A stretch of DNA of 64,000 nt from Mucilaginibacter roseus (lineage in GTDB: Bacteria; Bacteroidota; Bacteroidia; Sphingobacteriales; Sphingobacteriaceae): the NCBI RefSeq assembly GCF_021215455.1, contig NZ_JAJPWV010000002.1, forward strand, positions 744,001 to 808,000, read 5' to 3'. Shown piece after piece: positions 37,039-47,400 of the stretch. Positions within the stretch are counted from its first letter, which is position 1; every line of letters starts with the position of its first letter. The position numbers and the translations under genes were made by a program. The notes beneath the pieces were generated by a model that saw only the letters and a list, made by a program, of their open reading frames with translations, had not been told where the DNA came from and did not search any database.

Positions 37039-37680
37039 TTAATCGTTAAAAAAGGGATTGTAATGTTTTTCAAACCCAATGGTAGTTTCCGGTCCGTGAC
37101 CCGGGTATACCGTACAATCATCAGGCAGGGTAAAAAGTTTTTCGCGAATATTTTTTAATAGCTGCGCATGGTTACCGCCCGGCAAATCGGTACGGCCAAT
37201 GCTGCCCCTGAAAAGCACATCTCCCCCTATCAGTATATTGTCGTGCTTATCAAAAAAGCACAGATGCGCAGGCGAATGCCCGGGTGCAAATATTAATTCA
37301 AGCACCGTATTACCAAAATTGATAACGCCGCTTTCAGGCAGGTATTCATCAGGCAAAGGCGAATTATCGTAACGGAAGCCCATTTGCTGGGCGCTCACCG
37401 GGGCATGGTTAAGTACCACGCTTTCGCCAATATGAAACTTTGGTTTGAGGCCGTACTGATCGAAAACAAATTTATTGCCCAGCACATGGTCAATGTGGCA
37501 ATGGGTATTTAATAGCAGTACAGGCTTAAGATTATTTTCGGCAATAAAATTTACCACTGCATTTTGCTCGGCACCGGTATACATACCCGGATCGATAATA
37601 ACACACTCGCCGCTATCATCATATAACAGATAAGTATTTTCCTGAAACGGGTTGTTTACAAAAACCTGAACTTTAGCCAT
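37039..37680 (-). CDS. Metallo-beta-lactamase-fold hydrolase (glyoxalase II-like)
   Basis: 213 residues. Zinc-binding motif THCHIDH (about residue 59-65), FAPGHSPAHLCF, GGDVLFRGSIGRTDLPGG and C-terminal VYPGHGPETTIGFEKHYNPF are those of the glyoxalase II / YcbL subgroup. These hydrolyse thioesters of glutathione or other thiols; in Bacteroidota, which often lack glutathione, the substrate is unclear. ATG at 37680. It lies 24 nt upstream of the LolE-like permease. Confidence 0.92.
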   Translation of the reverse strand: MAKVQVFVNNPFQENTYLLYDDSGECVIIDPGMYTGAEQNAVVNFIAENNLKPVLLLNTHCHIDHVLGNKFVFDQYGLKPKFHIGESVVLNHAPVSAQQMGFRYDNSPLPDEYLPESGVINFGNTVLELIFAPGHSPAHLCFFDKHDNILIGGDVLFRGSIGRTDLPGGNHAQLLKNIREKLFTLPDDCTVYPGHGPETTIGFEKHYNPFFND

Positions 37681-37752
37681 GCCAGCAAAAGTATTTAAAT
37701 TAGCCTGAAAAGGTTGCGGTTAATATAAATTTTGATGGAATGGCAGCGCCAA

Positions 37753-38331
37753 TCATTTCCACTTAAAACTCTTTATCATTACGTCAACATCCTTCTTTAC
37801 AAAATCGAGCACAGGTTGTATCGAGTCGAGCCGGGGCTCACTGCTAAAATACAATGCGCCACGCAGGTAGTGTTTGGTGCTATCGGTTAAAAAGAACTGG
37901 ATTGATGAAGCCGCGTTACCATCAATGGTATAATAAAGGCCGTACACCTTGCGGTCGGGGTAATTAATGTACCCTTCATCAATAGATGTTGCCTTAACTG
38001 TGTGCTTAAAAGCGAAGGTATGCGCGTCTTCTACCAACTCATTAAATATCTTTTTTGAGGTTACGGGCTGATAACTCAAATGTAGTATACCGTTAAACTG
38101 TTTAAAGTTCATGTTGATCCAGCAGCTCTTGTTAACGGCTTTGGGGTCAGCACTTATATCGGCATAAACCGGGTATTGAAAACTGTAGGGGCAGCTCTCG
38201 TTGTATTGGCGGTACACTTTCTCCGGATAATATATACGAAAGTATCCCCGCGGCTTCGGCGAGTAATCAGCCTCGTTGCTGCAAGCAGAAAGCAGGAGTA
38301 ACAATACACTTATTATTGCGATGATCCTCAT
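37753..38331 (-). CDS. gldD: Gliding motility lipoprotein GldD
   Basis: About 192 residues from ATG 38331; the open frame extends into aroE. Signal peptide with lipobox LLSAC. The mature start DYSPKPRGYFRIYYPEKVY and CPYSFQYPVYADI, CWINMNFKQFNGILHLSY, and the C-terminal FFLTDSTKHYLRGALYF are GldD hallmarks. GldD is needed for gliding in Flavobacterium and is often linked to type IX secretion. Its start overlaps the aroE stop (ATGA), so the two are translationally coupled. No other gld genes are in the window. Confidence 0.9.
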   Translation of the reverse strand: MRIIAIISVLLLLLSACSNEADYSPKPRGYFRIYYPEKVYRQYNESCPYSFQYPVYADISADPKAVNKSCWINMNFKQFNGILHLSYQPVTSKKIFNELVEDAHTFAFKHTVKATSIDEGYINYPDRKVYGLYYTIDGNAASSIQFFLTDSTKHYLRGALYFSSEPRLDSIQPVLDFVKKDVDVMIKSFKWK

Positions 38332-39128
38332 GGGTAGCGTTCGGTTGAATTCCATATTTCCCACGCCCGTTCTGCCTGTAGTATCAGCATCTCGTGGCCG
38401 TTTTTTACGTCAGCACCCGCTTCGGCACCCTTTTGCATAAAAAGCGTTTGTTCAGGATTATAGATCAAGTCGTATAGTAAATGGTCATCCGTTATAGCCT
38501 CGTAAGGTATAGGCGGGCACTCATCCACATTGGGCGATGTGCCTAAAGGTGTTGTATTAATAATGAGCTTATTTTCGGCTACCATTTCCGGCGTGAGCTG
38601 GTCAAAAAGTATTGTTCCGGCTTGCTCGCGGCGGGTTATTATTTTATATGGAATCTCTAATTTATCGAGCACATAAAATACCGCCTTTGCCGCGCCACCA
38701 TTACCCAGCACTAAAGCGCTTTTATGGCGTGACTTTAACAACGGCTTAAGTGACTCCTCAAACCCGTATATATCTGTATTAAAACCTTCAAGCCTGAAAT
38801 CGTCACCGCCAAACCCCACCTCTCCCTGAAAGGCTACAGATATCGGCGACTCCTTATCAATACGAATAGTGTTCACCGCACCTACATGCTTGGCTTCAGC
38901 ATTCAGCCAGTCAATATACTGCATCACGTCAACCTTATAAGGTATGGTAACATTAAGGCCGCATAAGTCGGGATGCTGGTGTAAAAACTCGTTAAAGTTG
39001 CTGATTGCCTCGATTGGGTACAATTCGTAAACGCAATCGGCTATGCCTTCGCGCTCAAACTTTTCGGTAAAATATTTTTTTGAAAACGAATGGGAAAGCG
39101 GGTATCCTATAAGCCCATATTTTTTCAT
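38328..39128 (-). CDS. aroE: Shikimate dehydrogenase
   Basis: 266 residues. NADPH-dependent reduction of 3-dehydroshikimate in aromatic amino acid synthesis. Substrate part: GLIGYPLSHSFSKKYFTEKF and LNVTIPYKVDVMQYID with the catalytic Lys; NADP part: ALVLGNGGAAKAVFYVL and IINTTPLGTSPN. C-terminal GHEMLILQAERAWEIW. ATG at 39128. It is followed directly by gldD (ATGA overlap). Confidence 0.96.
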   Translation of the reverse strand: MKKYGLIGYPLSHSFSKKYFTEKFEREGIADCVYELYPIEAISNFNEFLHQHPDLCGLNVTIPYKVDVMQYIDWLNAEAKHVGAVNTIRIDKESPISVAFQGEVGFGGDDFRLEGFNTDIYGFEESLKPLLKSRHKSALVLGNGGAAKAVFYVLDKLEIPYKIITRREQAGTILFDQLTPEMVAENKLIINTTPLGTSPNVDECPPIPYEAITDDHLLYDLIYNPEQTLFMQKGAEAGADVKNGHEMLILQAERAWEIWNSTERYP

Positions 39129-39207
39129 GCAGACAGATATTTGGAATGGCGAATATAAACAATTGATAAATAAGTATTGGTTGATGTAATGCTATTTAAT
39201 ATTAGCC

Positions 39208-39232
39208 TATACTTATAAGTTTATACCTATAA
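39208..39232. repeat. Direct repeat in the aroE-susC divergent region
   Basis: The 328-nt region between aroE and susC (39129-39456) holds no ORF worth calling. It contains two 11-mers, TATACTTATAA (39208-39218) and TATACCTATAA (39222-39232), 14 bp apart, with the first inside a palindrome ACTTATAAGT (39211-39220). They may be regulator-binding half-sites for either divergent gene. This is inference. Confidence 0.3.
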
Positions 39233-39401
39233 AACATGCCTTAACAGGCCGTAATCATTATTATTTGTTGAACAGACAATTATCAAGCAGTTTTTGGCAT
39301 CGATTGCAGAAATTTCTAAAATCCGTACATTTTGCCCAGAAAGCGATTAAAAAGCATCGAAAAATGGTAATTTAATACTATACCCCTTTATCGCCGTAGG
39401 T

Positions 39402-39409
39402 TAAATTTG
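39402..39409 (+). promoter_or_regulatory. Candidate -7 box for the susC operon
   Basis: TAAATTTG fits TAnnTTTG. It lies 47 nt upstream of the susC ATG. No clear TTTG element is found 17-23 nt upstream, so the promoter, if real, may need an activator. Confidence 0.35.
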
Positions 39410-39456
39410 TTTTATACAATTATTATAAACCAGTCCTCTAATCAAATTACAATCAC

Positions 39457-42400
39457 ATGAAAAGAAATTTACTGTTTTTCAGGAACAGTAAGTGCCTCAG
39501 GCTTTACCTGTCTGTGTTACTTACTGCTTTCGCCTTTTTAAGCGCACATGCTCAGGGCAAACGTGTTACGGGTACCGTTTCTGACAATGCAGGACCAATT
39601 CCCGGTGCAAGCGTGCGCGTAAAGGGCAGCACCGCAGGTACAACCACCACACCAACCGGTACCTACAGCCTGAACGTGCCTGATGATGCGGTACTGGTGG
39701 TAACCTATGTAGGTTATGCCACACAGGAAATTCCGGTTAACGGCCGCAGCACCATAAATGTAACCCTGCTATCAAACAGCCAGTCGCTGCAGGAAATTGT
39801 GGTTGTAGGTTACGGCACCACCCAGCGTAAGGACCTTACCGGCTCGGTAAGCTCCGTTAGTGCGGATCAGGTTGCCAAAGTGCCTGTTACCCAGCTTGAC
39901 CAAGCCTTGCAGGGCCGCGCGGCAGGTGTGCAGGTAACCAATAACGATGGCGCCCCAGGCGCGGGGGTAAGCGTACAAATACGTGGTGTAGGTAGCTTGG
40001 GTAGTAATGACCCCTTGTACGTAGTTGACGGATACCCGATCACCGGTGGTTTGAACAACATTAACCCGAATGACATAGCCTCTATGGACATCTTGAAAGA
40101 TGCATCAGCAACGGCTATCTACGGTGTGCGTGCTGCTAACGGTGTAGTAATCATCACTACCAAACGCGGACGTAAAGATGGTGTACAGGTTAGCCTCGAT
40201 CTGAACGGTTCAATACAGGCTCAGCCAAGAAAATATCAGGTGCTTAACGCACAACAATGGGCAACCCTGGCCAATGAAACACCGATAGATAAGTTGCCCG
40301 AATGGAGCGACCCGGCTGCTTTAACCAATATAAACTGGCAGGATGCCGTTTATCGCACAGGTTCAAGGCAAAATTACAACCTGGCAATTCGCGGCGGTAA
40401 CGAAAAGGTACAAACTGCATTTTCAGCCGGTTATTTTGATCAGAAAGGCATCGTACTCGGCTCATTCTTTAAACGCATAAACTTAGGTTTAAATGTAGAC
40501 TACAATGTAAATAAGTGGTTAAAGGCTAATGCCAGCGCGAAATACTCTAGGCAAAACAACGCTAACCCGTTTGGTACAGGAAGCTTGCTGCAATTAGCGG
40601 CATTGATACCTACAGCCGGCGCCAACAAATTTACCAAAGAAGCTACTGACGGCAATGGCAATTATGCTTTTTATAACCCAATAAATATTTATACCAAAAG
40701 CTGGAATAACCCGGTTTACTTTATTGAAACACTTGACACTAAAAATCAAACCAATTATTTTTTGAGCACCACATCGCTCGAAGCTACTATAATTGACGGT
40801 TTAAAAGTAAAAACTAACCTGGGTATCAATACATCCGATTATTCTGGTTATTATTTCACCCCTTCTGATGTTCGCACGCGCGATCAATATGGCGTTGCCA
40901 GTAATAACCAATACAACACTTACTCACAAAGTGCAAACAACACTTACGAGTGGCTGTGGGAGAATACTATATCATATAGTAAAATGTTCGGAAAGCACTC
41001 ATTAGATTTATTGGCGGGTGTTTCTGAGCAGAAAAACAACTTCAGAACCATTGGCGGTAATGGTAATCAATTACCGAGCAACGGCATACGCGACTTAAGC
41101 CAGGTACAAAACCTGGTGGCTTTTGGCAGCCAAACGGTTTACACATTAGCTTCACAATTTGGCCGTTTAACTTATAAATATGATGACAAATATTTATTGA
41201 CCGCTACAGTCAGGAGAGACGGTTCATCCAGATTTTATCAAGGCAATCAATACGGTGTTTTCCCATCCGCATCGTTTGCTTGGCGCGCAAAACAGGAAGA
41301 TTTCCTGAAAGATGTAAACTTCCTTTCCGATCTGAAATTCAGGGTTGGTTATGGTGAGGTAGGCAGCCAGGCAAATATACCGCTGTTTCAATACCTGGCA
41401 CGCTATGGTTCAGGCGGTCCCGCTACTTCGGCATCTAACGTAGGCTATCCATTTGGCGGCACTTATCAAACTGGTTTGGCTTATCAAAATCTTGATAACT
41501 TAGGTTTGACCTGGGAAACCTCACGCCAAACCAACATCGGTGTAGATTTCGCCATGCTCAACAACGATTTGACCGTTACAGTTGACTGGTATCGTAAAGA
41601 TTCAAAAGACTTTTTGCTGAAAGTACCGATAGCCTCGCAGTCAGGTGTTACCACACAAGCCCAAAATGCCGGCAGCATACGTAACCAAGGCTTTGAGGTT
41701 GCCCTGAACTATCGCAAAAAAGTATCACAGGATTTTAATTACGGATTGGGCTTAAATATTACAACTGTTAACAACAAACTTTTGAGCATCAACAAAGGCG
41801 TTAACTCTTTGATGAACCTTGTAGTATTAAGCAGTGCATCCGGTAACGGCTGGAACCAGTTTAGCCGCACTTACATCGGACAGCCTGTGGGTGAATTTTA
41901 CGGCTATGAGAGCCTTGGCATCTTCCAAACTCAGGCTGAAATTGATGCGTTAAACGCTAAAGCTCCGGACGGACATTACCAGGGTGCAGCAGCGCAACCA
42001 ACTGTTCCGGGTGACCGTAAATTCAAAGACATTAATGGCGACGGCCAGATCACCGCTGACGACCGTACAAGCTTGGGCAGCCCGATCCCTAAATTTTATG
42101 GGGGCTTCAATCTTGATATGACTTACAAAGCGTTTGATTTTAATGCTTTCTTTTACGGCAGCTATGGTAACAAAATTTTCAACTACGCTGCACGTAATCT
42201 TGAAAGCTTTCAGGCATCACCTTTTGTCGGCGTTCAAAACGTTGGCGTAAAATATTACGAAAACCGCTGGACACCTACTAACCCGTCAAACCGTTATGCA
42301 CGTGTTAATTACAATGACGACATCAGCGCAAGCAACGTTCCTTCAAGTGTTTATGTAGAAAACGGTAGCTATCTGCGCCTGAGAAACGTAACCCTGGGTT

Positions 42401-42648
42401 ATACCTTACCTGGTGATATAGCTAAGAAATTAACTGTAAACAGGGTGAGGATATCGCTTTCAGCACAAAACCTGTTCACCATTACTAAATACTCAGGCTT
42501 GGATCCTGAAATCGGTCAGCCAACCGGTACTGATGCCAGTGATCCAACGGCAACCGTAGCAGCAGCCGGCCCAACAGCAGCAGGCATTGATGTTGGCACT
42601 TACCCCCTATCAAGATTTTATACACTGGGTATTAGTGTAACATTTTAA
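39457..42648 (+). CDS. SusC/RagA-family TonB-linked outer-membrane transporter
   Basis: 1063 residues. Signal peptide to about 33 (LTAFAFLSAHAQ); carboxypeptidase-regulatory-like domain (GKRVTGTVSDNAGPIPGASVRVKGS, about 34-110); TonB-box/plug start (LQEIVVVGYGTTQRKDLTGSVSSV) with ALQGRAAGVQVTNNDGAPGAGVSVQIRG and DILKDASATAIYGVRAANGVVIITTKRG, the SusC signature; then the barrel, ending in FYTLGISVTF. It works with the SusD lipoprotein 26 nt downstream to import a large ligand. First gene of a four-gene plus-strand locus. The ligand is unknown; no glycoside hydrolase is present in the locus. Confidence 0.95.
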   Translation: MKRNLLFFRNSKCLRLYLSVLLTAFAFLSAHAQGKRVTGTVSDNAGPIPGASVRVKGSTAGTTTTPTGTYSLNVPDDAVLVVTYVGYATQEIPVNGRSTINVTLLSNSQSLQEIVVVGYGTTQRKDLTGSVSSVSADQVAKVPVTQLDQALQGRAAGVQVTNNDGAPGAGVSVQIRGVGSLGSNDPLYVVDGYPITGGLNNINPNDIASMDILKDASATAIYGVRAANGVVIITTKRGRKDGVQVSLDLNGSIQAQPRKYQVLNAQQWATLANETPIDKLPEWSDPAALTNINWQDAVYRTGSRQNYNLAIRGGNEKVQTAFSAGYFDQKGIVLGSFFKRINLGLNVDYNVNKWLKANASAKYSRQNNANPFGTGSLLQLAALIPTAGANKFTKEATDGNGNYAFYNPINIYTKSWNNPVYFIETLDTKNQTNYFLSTTSLEATIIDGLKVKTNLGINTSDYSGYYFTPSDVRTRDQYGVASNNQYNTYSQSANNTYEWLWENTISYSKMFGKHSLDLLAGVSEQKNNFRTIGGNGNQLPSNGIRDLSQVQNLVAFGSQTVYTLASQFGRLTYKYDDKYLLTATVRRDGSSRFYQGNQYGVFPSASFAWRAKQEDFLKDVNFLSDLKFRVGYGEVGSQANIPLFQYLARYGSGGPATSASNVGYPFGGTYQTGLAYQNLDNLGLTWETSRQTNIGVDFAMLNNDLTVTVDWYRKDSKDFLLKVPIASQSGVTTQAQNAGSIRNQGFEVALNYRKKVSQDFNYGLGLNITTVNNKLLSINKGVNSLMNLVVLSSASGNGWNQFSRTYIGQPVGEFYGYESLGIFQTQAEIDALNAKAPDGHYQGAAAQPTVPGDRKFKDINGDGQITADDRTSLGSPIPKFYGGFNLDMTYKAFDFNAFFYGSYGNKIFNYAARNLESFQASPFVGVQNVGVKYYENRWTPTNPSNRYARVNYNDDISASNVPSSVYVENGSYLRLRNVTLGYTLPGDIAKKLTVNRVRISLSAQNLFTITKYSGLDPEIGQPTGTDASDPTATVAAAGPTAAGIDVGTYPLSRFYTLGISVTF

Positions 42649-42674
42649 GTGAAGGCATTAAAAGAATTGAAAGA

Positions 42675-44291
42675 ATGAAGATCAAACAATATTTATATGT
42701 ACTCACAGTCGGACTGGTGGTACTACTTCCGTTAAGTTGCCAAAAAGGTTTTCTTGATCAAAAAGACACATCCTTTGGAACTGAACAAGCATATTTTGAT
42801 AAGCCCGAAGACGGCATAGCATTGGTTAATGGCATTTATGACACCTATCAGAATGCTGATTTGTTAAAAAAATCACTCTGGTATTATGCCAATTTTCAAA
42901 CACACGATTTTTTCAACTGGGGTAACGACCGTTTTTATAACACCTACGCCATACCAGCTACATTTGGCGCTATTCAGGTATTCTGGCAACGCGCTTACAT
43001 AGGTATCGCACGTGCTAACTCGGCATTGCCAATTATTGCCAAAATGAAAGATCGCGGTGTTTTAACCGAAGCGCTTGCCAATCGTTTAACCGGTGAAATT
43101 TACTTTTTACGCGGCATGACCTACTATTACCTAGCAGCAAGTTTCGGTGGTGTACCGCTGGAACTTACCACCGGCGCTAATGATGGCTTGCGCCCGCGCA
43201 GCAGTCAGGATGAAGTCTTTGCACAGGTTGAAAGCGACTTACAACAAGCGGTAAATCTGCTGCCATGGCGCGAAGGCTATGAGGCCAGCGACTTAGGCCG
43301 TGCAACAAAAGCTGCTGCATTGGGCTATTTGGGGGGCGCACAAATGTGGCTTAAAAAGTATAGCGAAGCACTGGCAACTTTTAACCAGATTGAAGGAAAG
43401 TCATCACTGCTGCCAAACTTTATTGACGTGCACGAATATGATAAGGAAAACAACGCCGAATCACTTTTCGAGGTTCAGTTTATTGTAGCAGGTACCCAAA
43501 GCTGGGGCGGTAGTAACGAGGTTGCGTGGATAGGTTCATTCGGCATGCCTGAAGAGGTATCAAACTTCGGTTATGATTATGCTAATAAAGGATTGTACGA
43601 TGGATTTCAGGCAGGCGATTTGCGTAAAGTGGCAACCGTAATTGGCCCTGGCGACGAAAACCCAAGCCCTGGCATTAAAGGCCGTGGCGGTATAAAATCG
43701 TATCCGCTGGTTATTGCCGGTTTTGCAAGCACCGATGCTGCAACAAAAGCTAAATACACTGGTACCGACGGCAAGATTATCAACACCTGCGGTACAGTTG
43801 CACGCCCGTGGGTAGGCTCTGACGCTACACAGCTGCGCAGCGGTTATTACAACGAAAAAATGTGGCGTGACCCTACGCTTAACGGCAACTCCGGCGATGG
43901 TACAATCTTCGGCGCACAAAATCAAATATTGCTGCGCTATGCCGAGGTATTGCTGAGTAAGGCTGAGTGCCAGATTCGTACGGGTGATGTATCAGGCGGT
44001 TTAGCCACTATGAAACGCGTTCGCGACCGTGCTTTTGGCGGCAGCGCGCCAGCTACGTTCATCAGTGAAGGCAAGGTAGTTACCGATCCGCTGAAGATGG
44101 TTTATCATGAATACCGTCACGAGCTTTCAGGCGAGTACTCAACCTTTTACAACCTGCGCAGGGCAGGCGTTGCAACCTCTTTTATACAAGAAGTATACAA
44201 TGTTACTATACCAACAGGTCGTGAGTTATACCCGATCCCTCAATATGAGATCGGCCTCAACCCTAACCTGACACAAAACCCGGGTTATTAA
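42675..44291 (+). CDS. SusD/RagB-family ligand-binding lipoprotein
   Basis: 538 residues. Lipobox LPLSCQKG (about residue 22). The family's TPR-like start FLDQKDTSFGTEQAYFDKPEDGIALVNGIYD, the central EIYFLRGMTYYYLAASFGGVPLELT, and the C-terminal ILLRYAEVLLSKAECQIRTGDV and YEYRHELSGEYSTFYNLRRAGV-type end (YHEYRHELSGEY, PIPQYEIGLNPNLTQNPGY) are all typical. It caps the SusC barrel on the cell surface. Followed by a terminator-like hairpin that may lower expression of the two downstream genes. Confidence 0.95.
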   Translation: MKIKQYLYVLTVGLVVLLPLSCQKGFLDQKDTSFGTEQAYFDKPEDGIALVNGIYDTYQNADLLKKSLWYYANFQTHDFFNWGNDRFYNTYAIPATFGAIQVFWQRAYIGIARANSALPIIAKMKDRGVLTEALANRLTGEIYFLRGMTYYYLAASFGGVPLELTTGANDGLRPRSSQDEVFAQVESDLQQAVNLLPWREGYEASDLGRATKAAALGYLGGAQMWLKKYSEALATFNQIEGKSSLLPNFIDVHEYDKENNAESLFEVQFIVAGTQSWGGSNEVAWIGSFGMPEEVSNFGYDYANKGLYDGFQAGDLRKVATVIGPGDENPSPGIKGRGGIKSYPLVIAGFASTDAATKAKYTGTDGKIINTCGTVARPWVGSDATQLRSGYYNEKMWRDPTLNGNSGDGTIFGAQNQILLRYAEVLLSKAECQIRTGDVSGGLATMKRVRDRAFGGSAPATFISEGKVVTDPLKMVYHEYRHELSGEYSTFYNLRRAGVATSFIQEVYNVTIPTGRELYPIPQYEIGLNPNLTQNPGY

Positions 44292-44309
44292 CAAACTAAA
44301 ACCTTGATA

Positions 44310-44348
44310 CAAAAGAGGCCGCTCTCCACAAAAGAGGGGCCTCTTTTG
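44310..44348 (+). terminator. Hairpin after susD
   Basis: 11-bp arms CAAAAGAGGCC/GGCCTCTTTTG with a 17-nt loop that itself repeats AAAAGAGG. No good T-tract follows (GGCTTAATAATC), so it may be a partial terminator or an RNA stabiliser inside the operon. Confidence 0.5.
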
Positions 44349-44433
44349 GCTTAATAATCACTTGCTTATTTAAAAATACCTTTTAATTTTGGAGAGGTAG
44401 CCGCCTGGCATATCACCCTAATTATAAACGTAC

Positions 44434-47400
44434 ATGATTAAATTTTACAACTCGCTTTTAGCGGTATTGCTGCTCCTGTTTTGTGCCTGCCAAAAGCCGG
44501 ATACGCTATTTGAGGATATGTCATCTAGCCATACCGGCATACACTTTCGCAATGATATCGCCGAGACCGACTCCATTAACCCAATGGACGTGGTGAACGT
44601 GTATAATGGCGGCGGTGTAGGTGTGGGAGATTTCAATAACGATGGCTTGCCCGATCTGTATTTTACCGGCAACATGGTGCCCAATAAACTATACCTCAAC
44701 CGTGGCGACCTGAAGTTTGATGACGTAACCAAAACTTCCAATGTAGATGGCATGGGCCACTGGGGGCGTGGCGTCGCGGTTATTGACATCAATAACGACG
44801 GATGGCTTGACTTATATGTATGCAGCGCCATTTTAGCTAACCCTAAGCTGCGCACCAATTTGCTGTACATCAATCAAGGCAAAAGCGCCGACGGCGTTCC
44901 GCGCTTTAAAGAAATGGCGGCTGAATATGGCTTGAACATGAGTGAGCAGTCGGCCATGGCCAGCTTTTTTGATTATGATAACGATGGCGACCTGGATATG
45001 TACCTCACTGTGAACAACGCCACTGCTACTTATAATCCCAGCATATTCGGTAAGGCTTTTTATCAACCCGACCGTAAGTCGGGACGCTTATATCGCAATG
45101 ATTGGAATGCGAAGTTTAATCACCCCGTGTACACTGATGTAACGGTTAAGGCCGGTGTTACACGCGATGGTTACGGGCATGGCGCGTCAACGGTAGATAT
45201 CAACAACGACGGCTGGAAGGACATCTATATTTCTAACGATTTTATCTCGAGCAACATTCTGTTCATCAATAATCATGATGGCACCTTTACCGACCGTTCC
45301 ATGGAATATTTTAAGCATACAGCTTACAATGCCATGGGGCAGGATGTGATTGATATAAACAATGATGGCCTACCTGATGTAATTGAGTTGGACATGAACC
45401 CCGAGGATAACTATCGCAAAAAGATGATGCTTGGAGCTAATATGTACCAAACCTATCAGAATTTCGACAGCTATACCACGCAATACCAATACGTGCGCAA
45501 TACATTACAATTAAATCTTGGCCCAAGAATAGAAAAAGGCAAGCCTGGTGCGCCGGCATTCGCCGAAATTGGTTTTTTAAGCGGCATTGCGCAAACCGAC
45601 TGGAGCTGGACGCCGCTGGTTGCTGATTATAATAACGACGGATTCCGCGACCTCATCATCACCAACGGCTTCCCGAAGGACGTGTCCGACCATGATTTTA
45701 TGGCTTATCGCCAACGCGCTTATTCCGTGGCATCAAAAAAAGAGATATTGGCGCAAATACCACAGATCAAACTTCATAACTACGCCTACCTCAACAACGG
45801 CGATCTAACCTTTCAGGATGTAAGAAAGGATTGGGGCTTTGAGGTGAAAAATTTTTCGAGCGGCGGAATATATGCCGATCTGGATAATGATGGTGACATT
45901 GACGTAGTGATCAATAATATAAATGATGAAGCATCGGTTTACCGCAACAAATCGCGCGATAACAAGGATAAGTTAAGCGATCAGCACTTCCTGAAAATCA
46001 GCTTTAAAGGGGATAAATTCAACAGGAATGGCTTAGGCGCTGTTGCAGAAATTTACTACGATAACGGCAAAACGCAGGTTTGTGAAAATACGCCTTACCG
46101 TGGCTATATATCGAGCCTGGAAAGTGGCGCTCATTTTGGCTTGGGTAAAATAAACAAGATTGATTCGGTGCTTATTAAGTGGCCGGGTGTCGACCAATAT
46201 CAAAAAATCACAAATGTAAAGGCTGATTCAAAGCTTACCGTAAAACAGGCTGATGCTAAACAAAGCTTTGCCTGGGGTTACAGGCAAACTTCATCCCCAC
46301 TTTTTAATGATGTAACCGATTCATTGGGCATCAAATACACCAATCAGGATATTGATTTTATTGACTTCAACATACAAAAGCTATTGCCGCACAAATTTTC
46401 GGAGTATAGTCCCGCGCTGGCGGTAGGCGATGTAGATGGTAACGGCATTGATGATATGGTTATCGGCGGCAGCTTATACAACCCGGCGCAGGTACTTTTA
46501 CAACAGGCTGATGGCAAATTCATACAGCGGGCATTCGCCAAACCGGCAGTTGATCTAAAAAGCAATTATAAAGATGAGGGGCTGCTTTTGTTTGATGCTG
46601 ATGGCGATGGCGATCTTGACCTTTACGCCAGCAGCGGCGGTTACCACGAAGGCCCCGAAAGCGCCGCCTATCAGGACAGGTTTTACGTAAACGATGGCGA
46701 GGGCAATTTCACCCTTGCTACTAATGCCCTGCCAGCAAATACTACCAGCAAGCTATGCGTTCGCGCATGCGATTACAACCAGGATGGCAAGCCCGACCTG
46801 TTCGTATCCGGCCGTGTATCGCCATGGAATTATCCTAAACCGGTATCGAGCTTTATTTTACGTAACGACAGCCAAAACGGGCAGGTTAAATTTACGGATG
46901 TTACCAAAGAGGTAGCTCCTGCCCTGCTCAACATTGGCATGGTTTGCGATGCGCTGTTCAGCGATTTTAACAACGATAACAAACCCGACCTGATATTGGC
47001 CGGTGAGTTTATGCCCGTAACCTTTTTAGCTAACAAAGGCGGCAAGTTTGAAAATGTAACCGCATCATCGGGTATCGAAAACAAAACCGGCTGGTGGAAT
47101 ACCATTGTAGCCGGCGATTTCAGGCACACCGGCCGTATGGATTACATTGTGGGCAACGGCGGCACCAACACCATTTACCAGGCGAGCGAAAAGTACCCGG
47201 TATCGGTGATCGCCAAGGATTTTGATAAGAACGGCAGTTTCGGCGTAATACCATCTATCTATTTTCCCGACTCGAATGGTGTAAAGCGGGAATATCCTGC
47301 TGTTGGGCGTGATGACCTGCTCAAACAAAATATCAGCTTTAAAAAACGGTATACCAATTACCGCTCTTTCGCCACCGCGACTATGGACGAGCTGATTACA

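Noticed and set aside
39129..39456. CRISPR-like or tRNA-like structure in the longest gene-free gaps
   Set aside because: No repeat-spacer regularity and no cloverleaf or TPsiC-like GTTCGAATCC box was found here or in the other gaps.
44292..44433. Separate promoter for the CRTAC1/haloperoxidase genes
   Set aside because: No TAnnTTTG box with a -33 element was found in the 142-nt gap after susD. The genes are read as continuing from susCD past a leaky hairpin.
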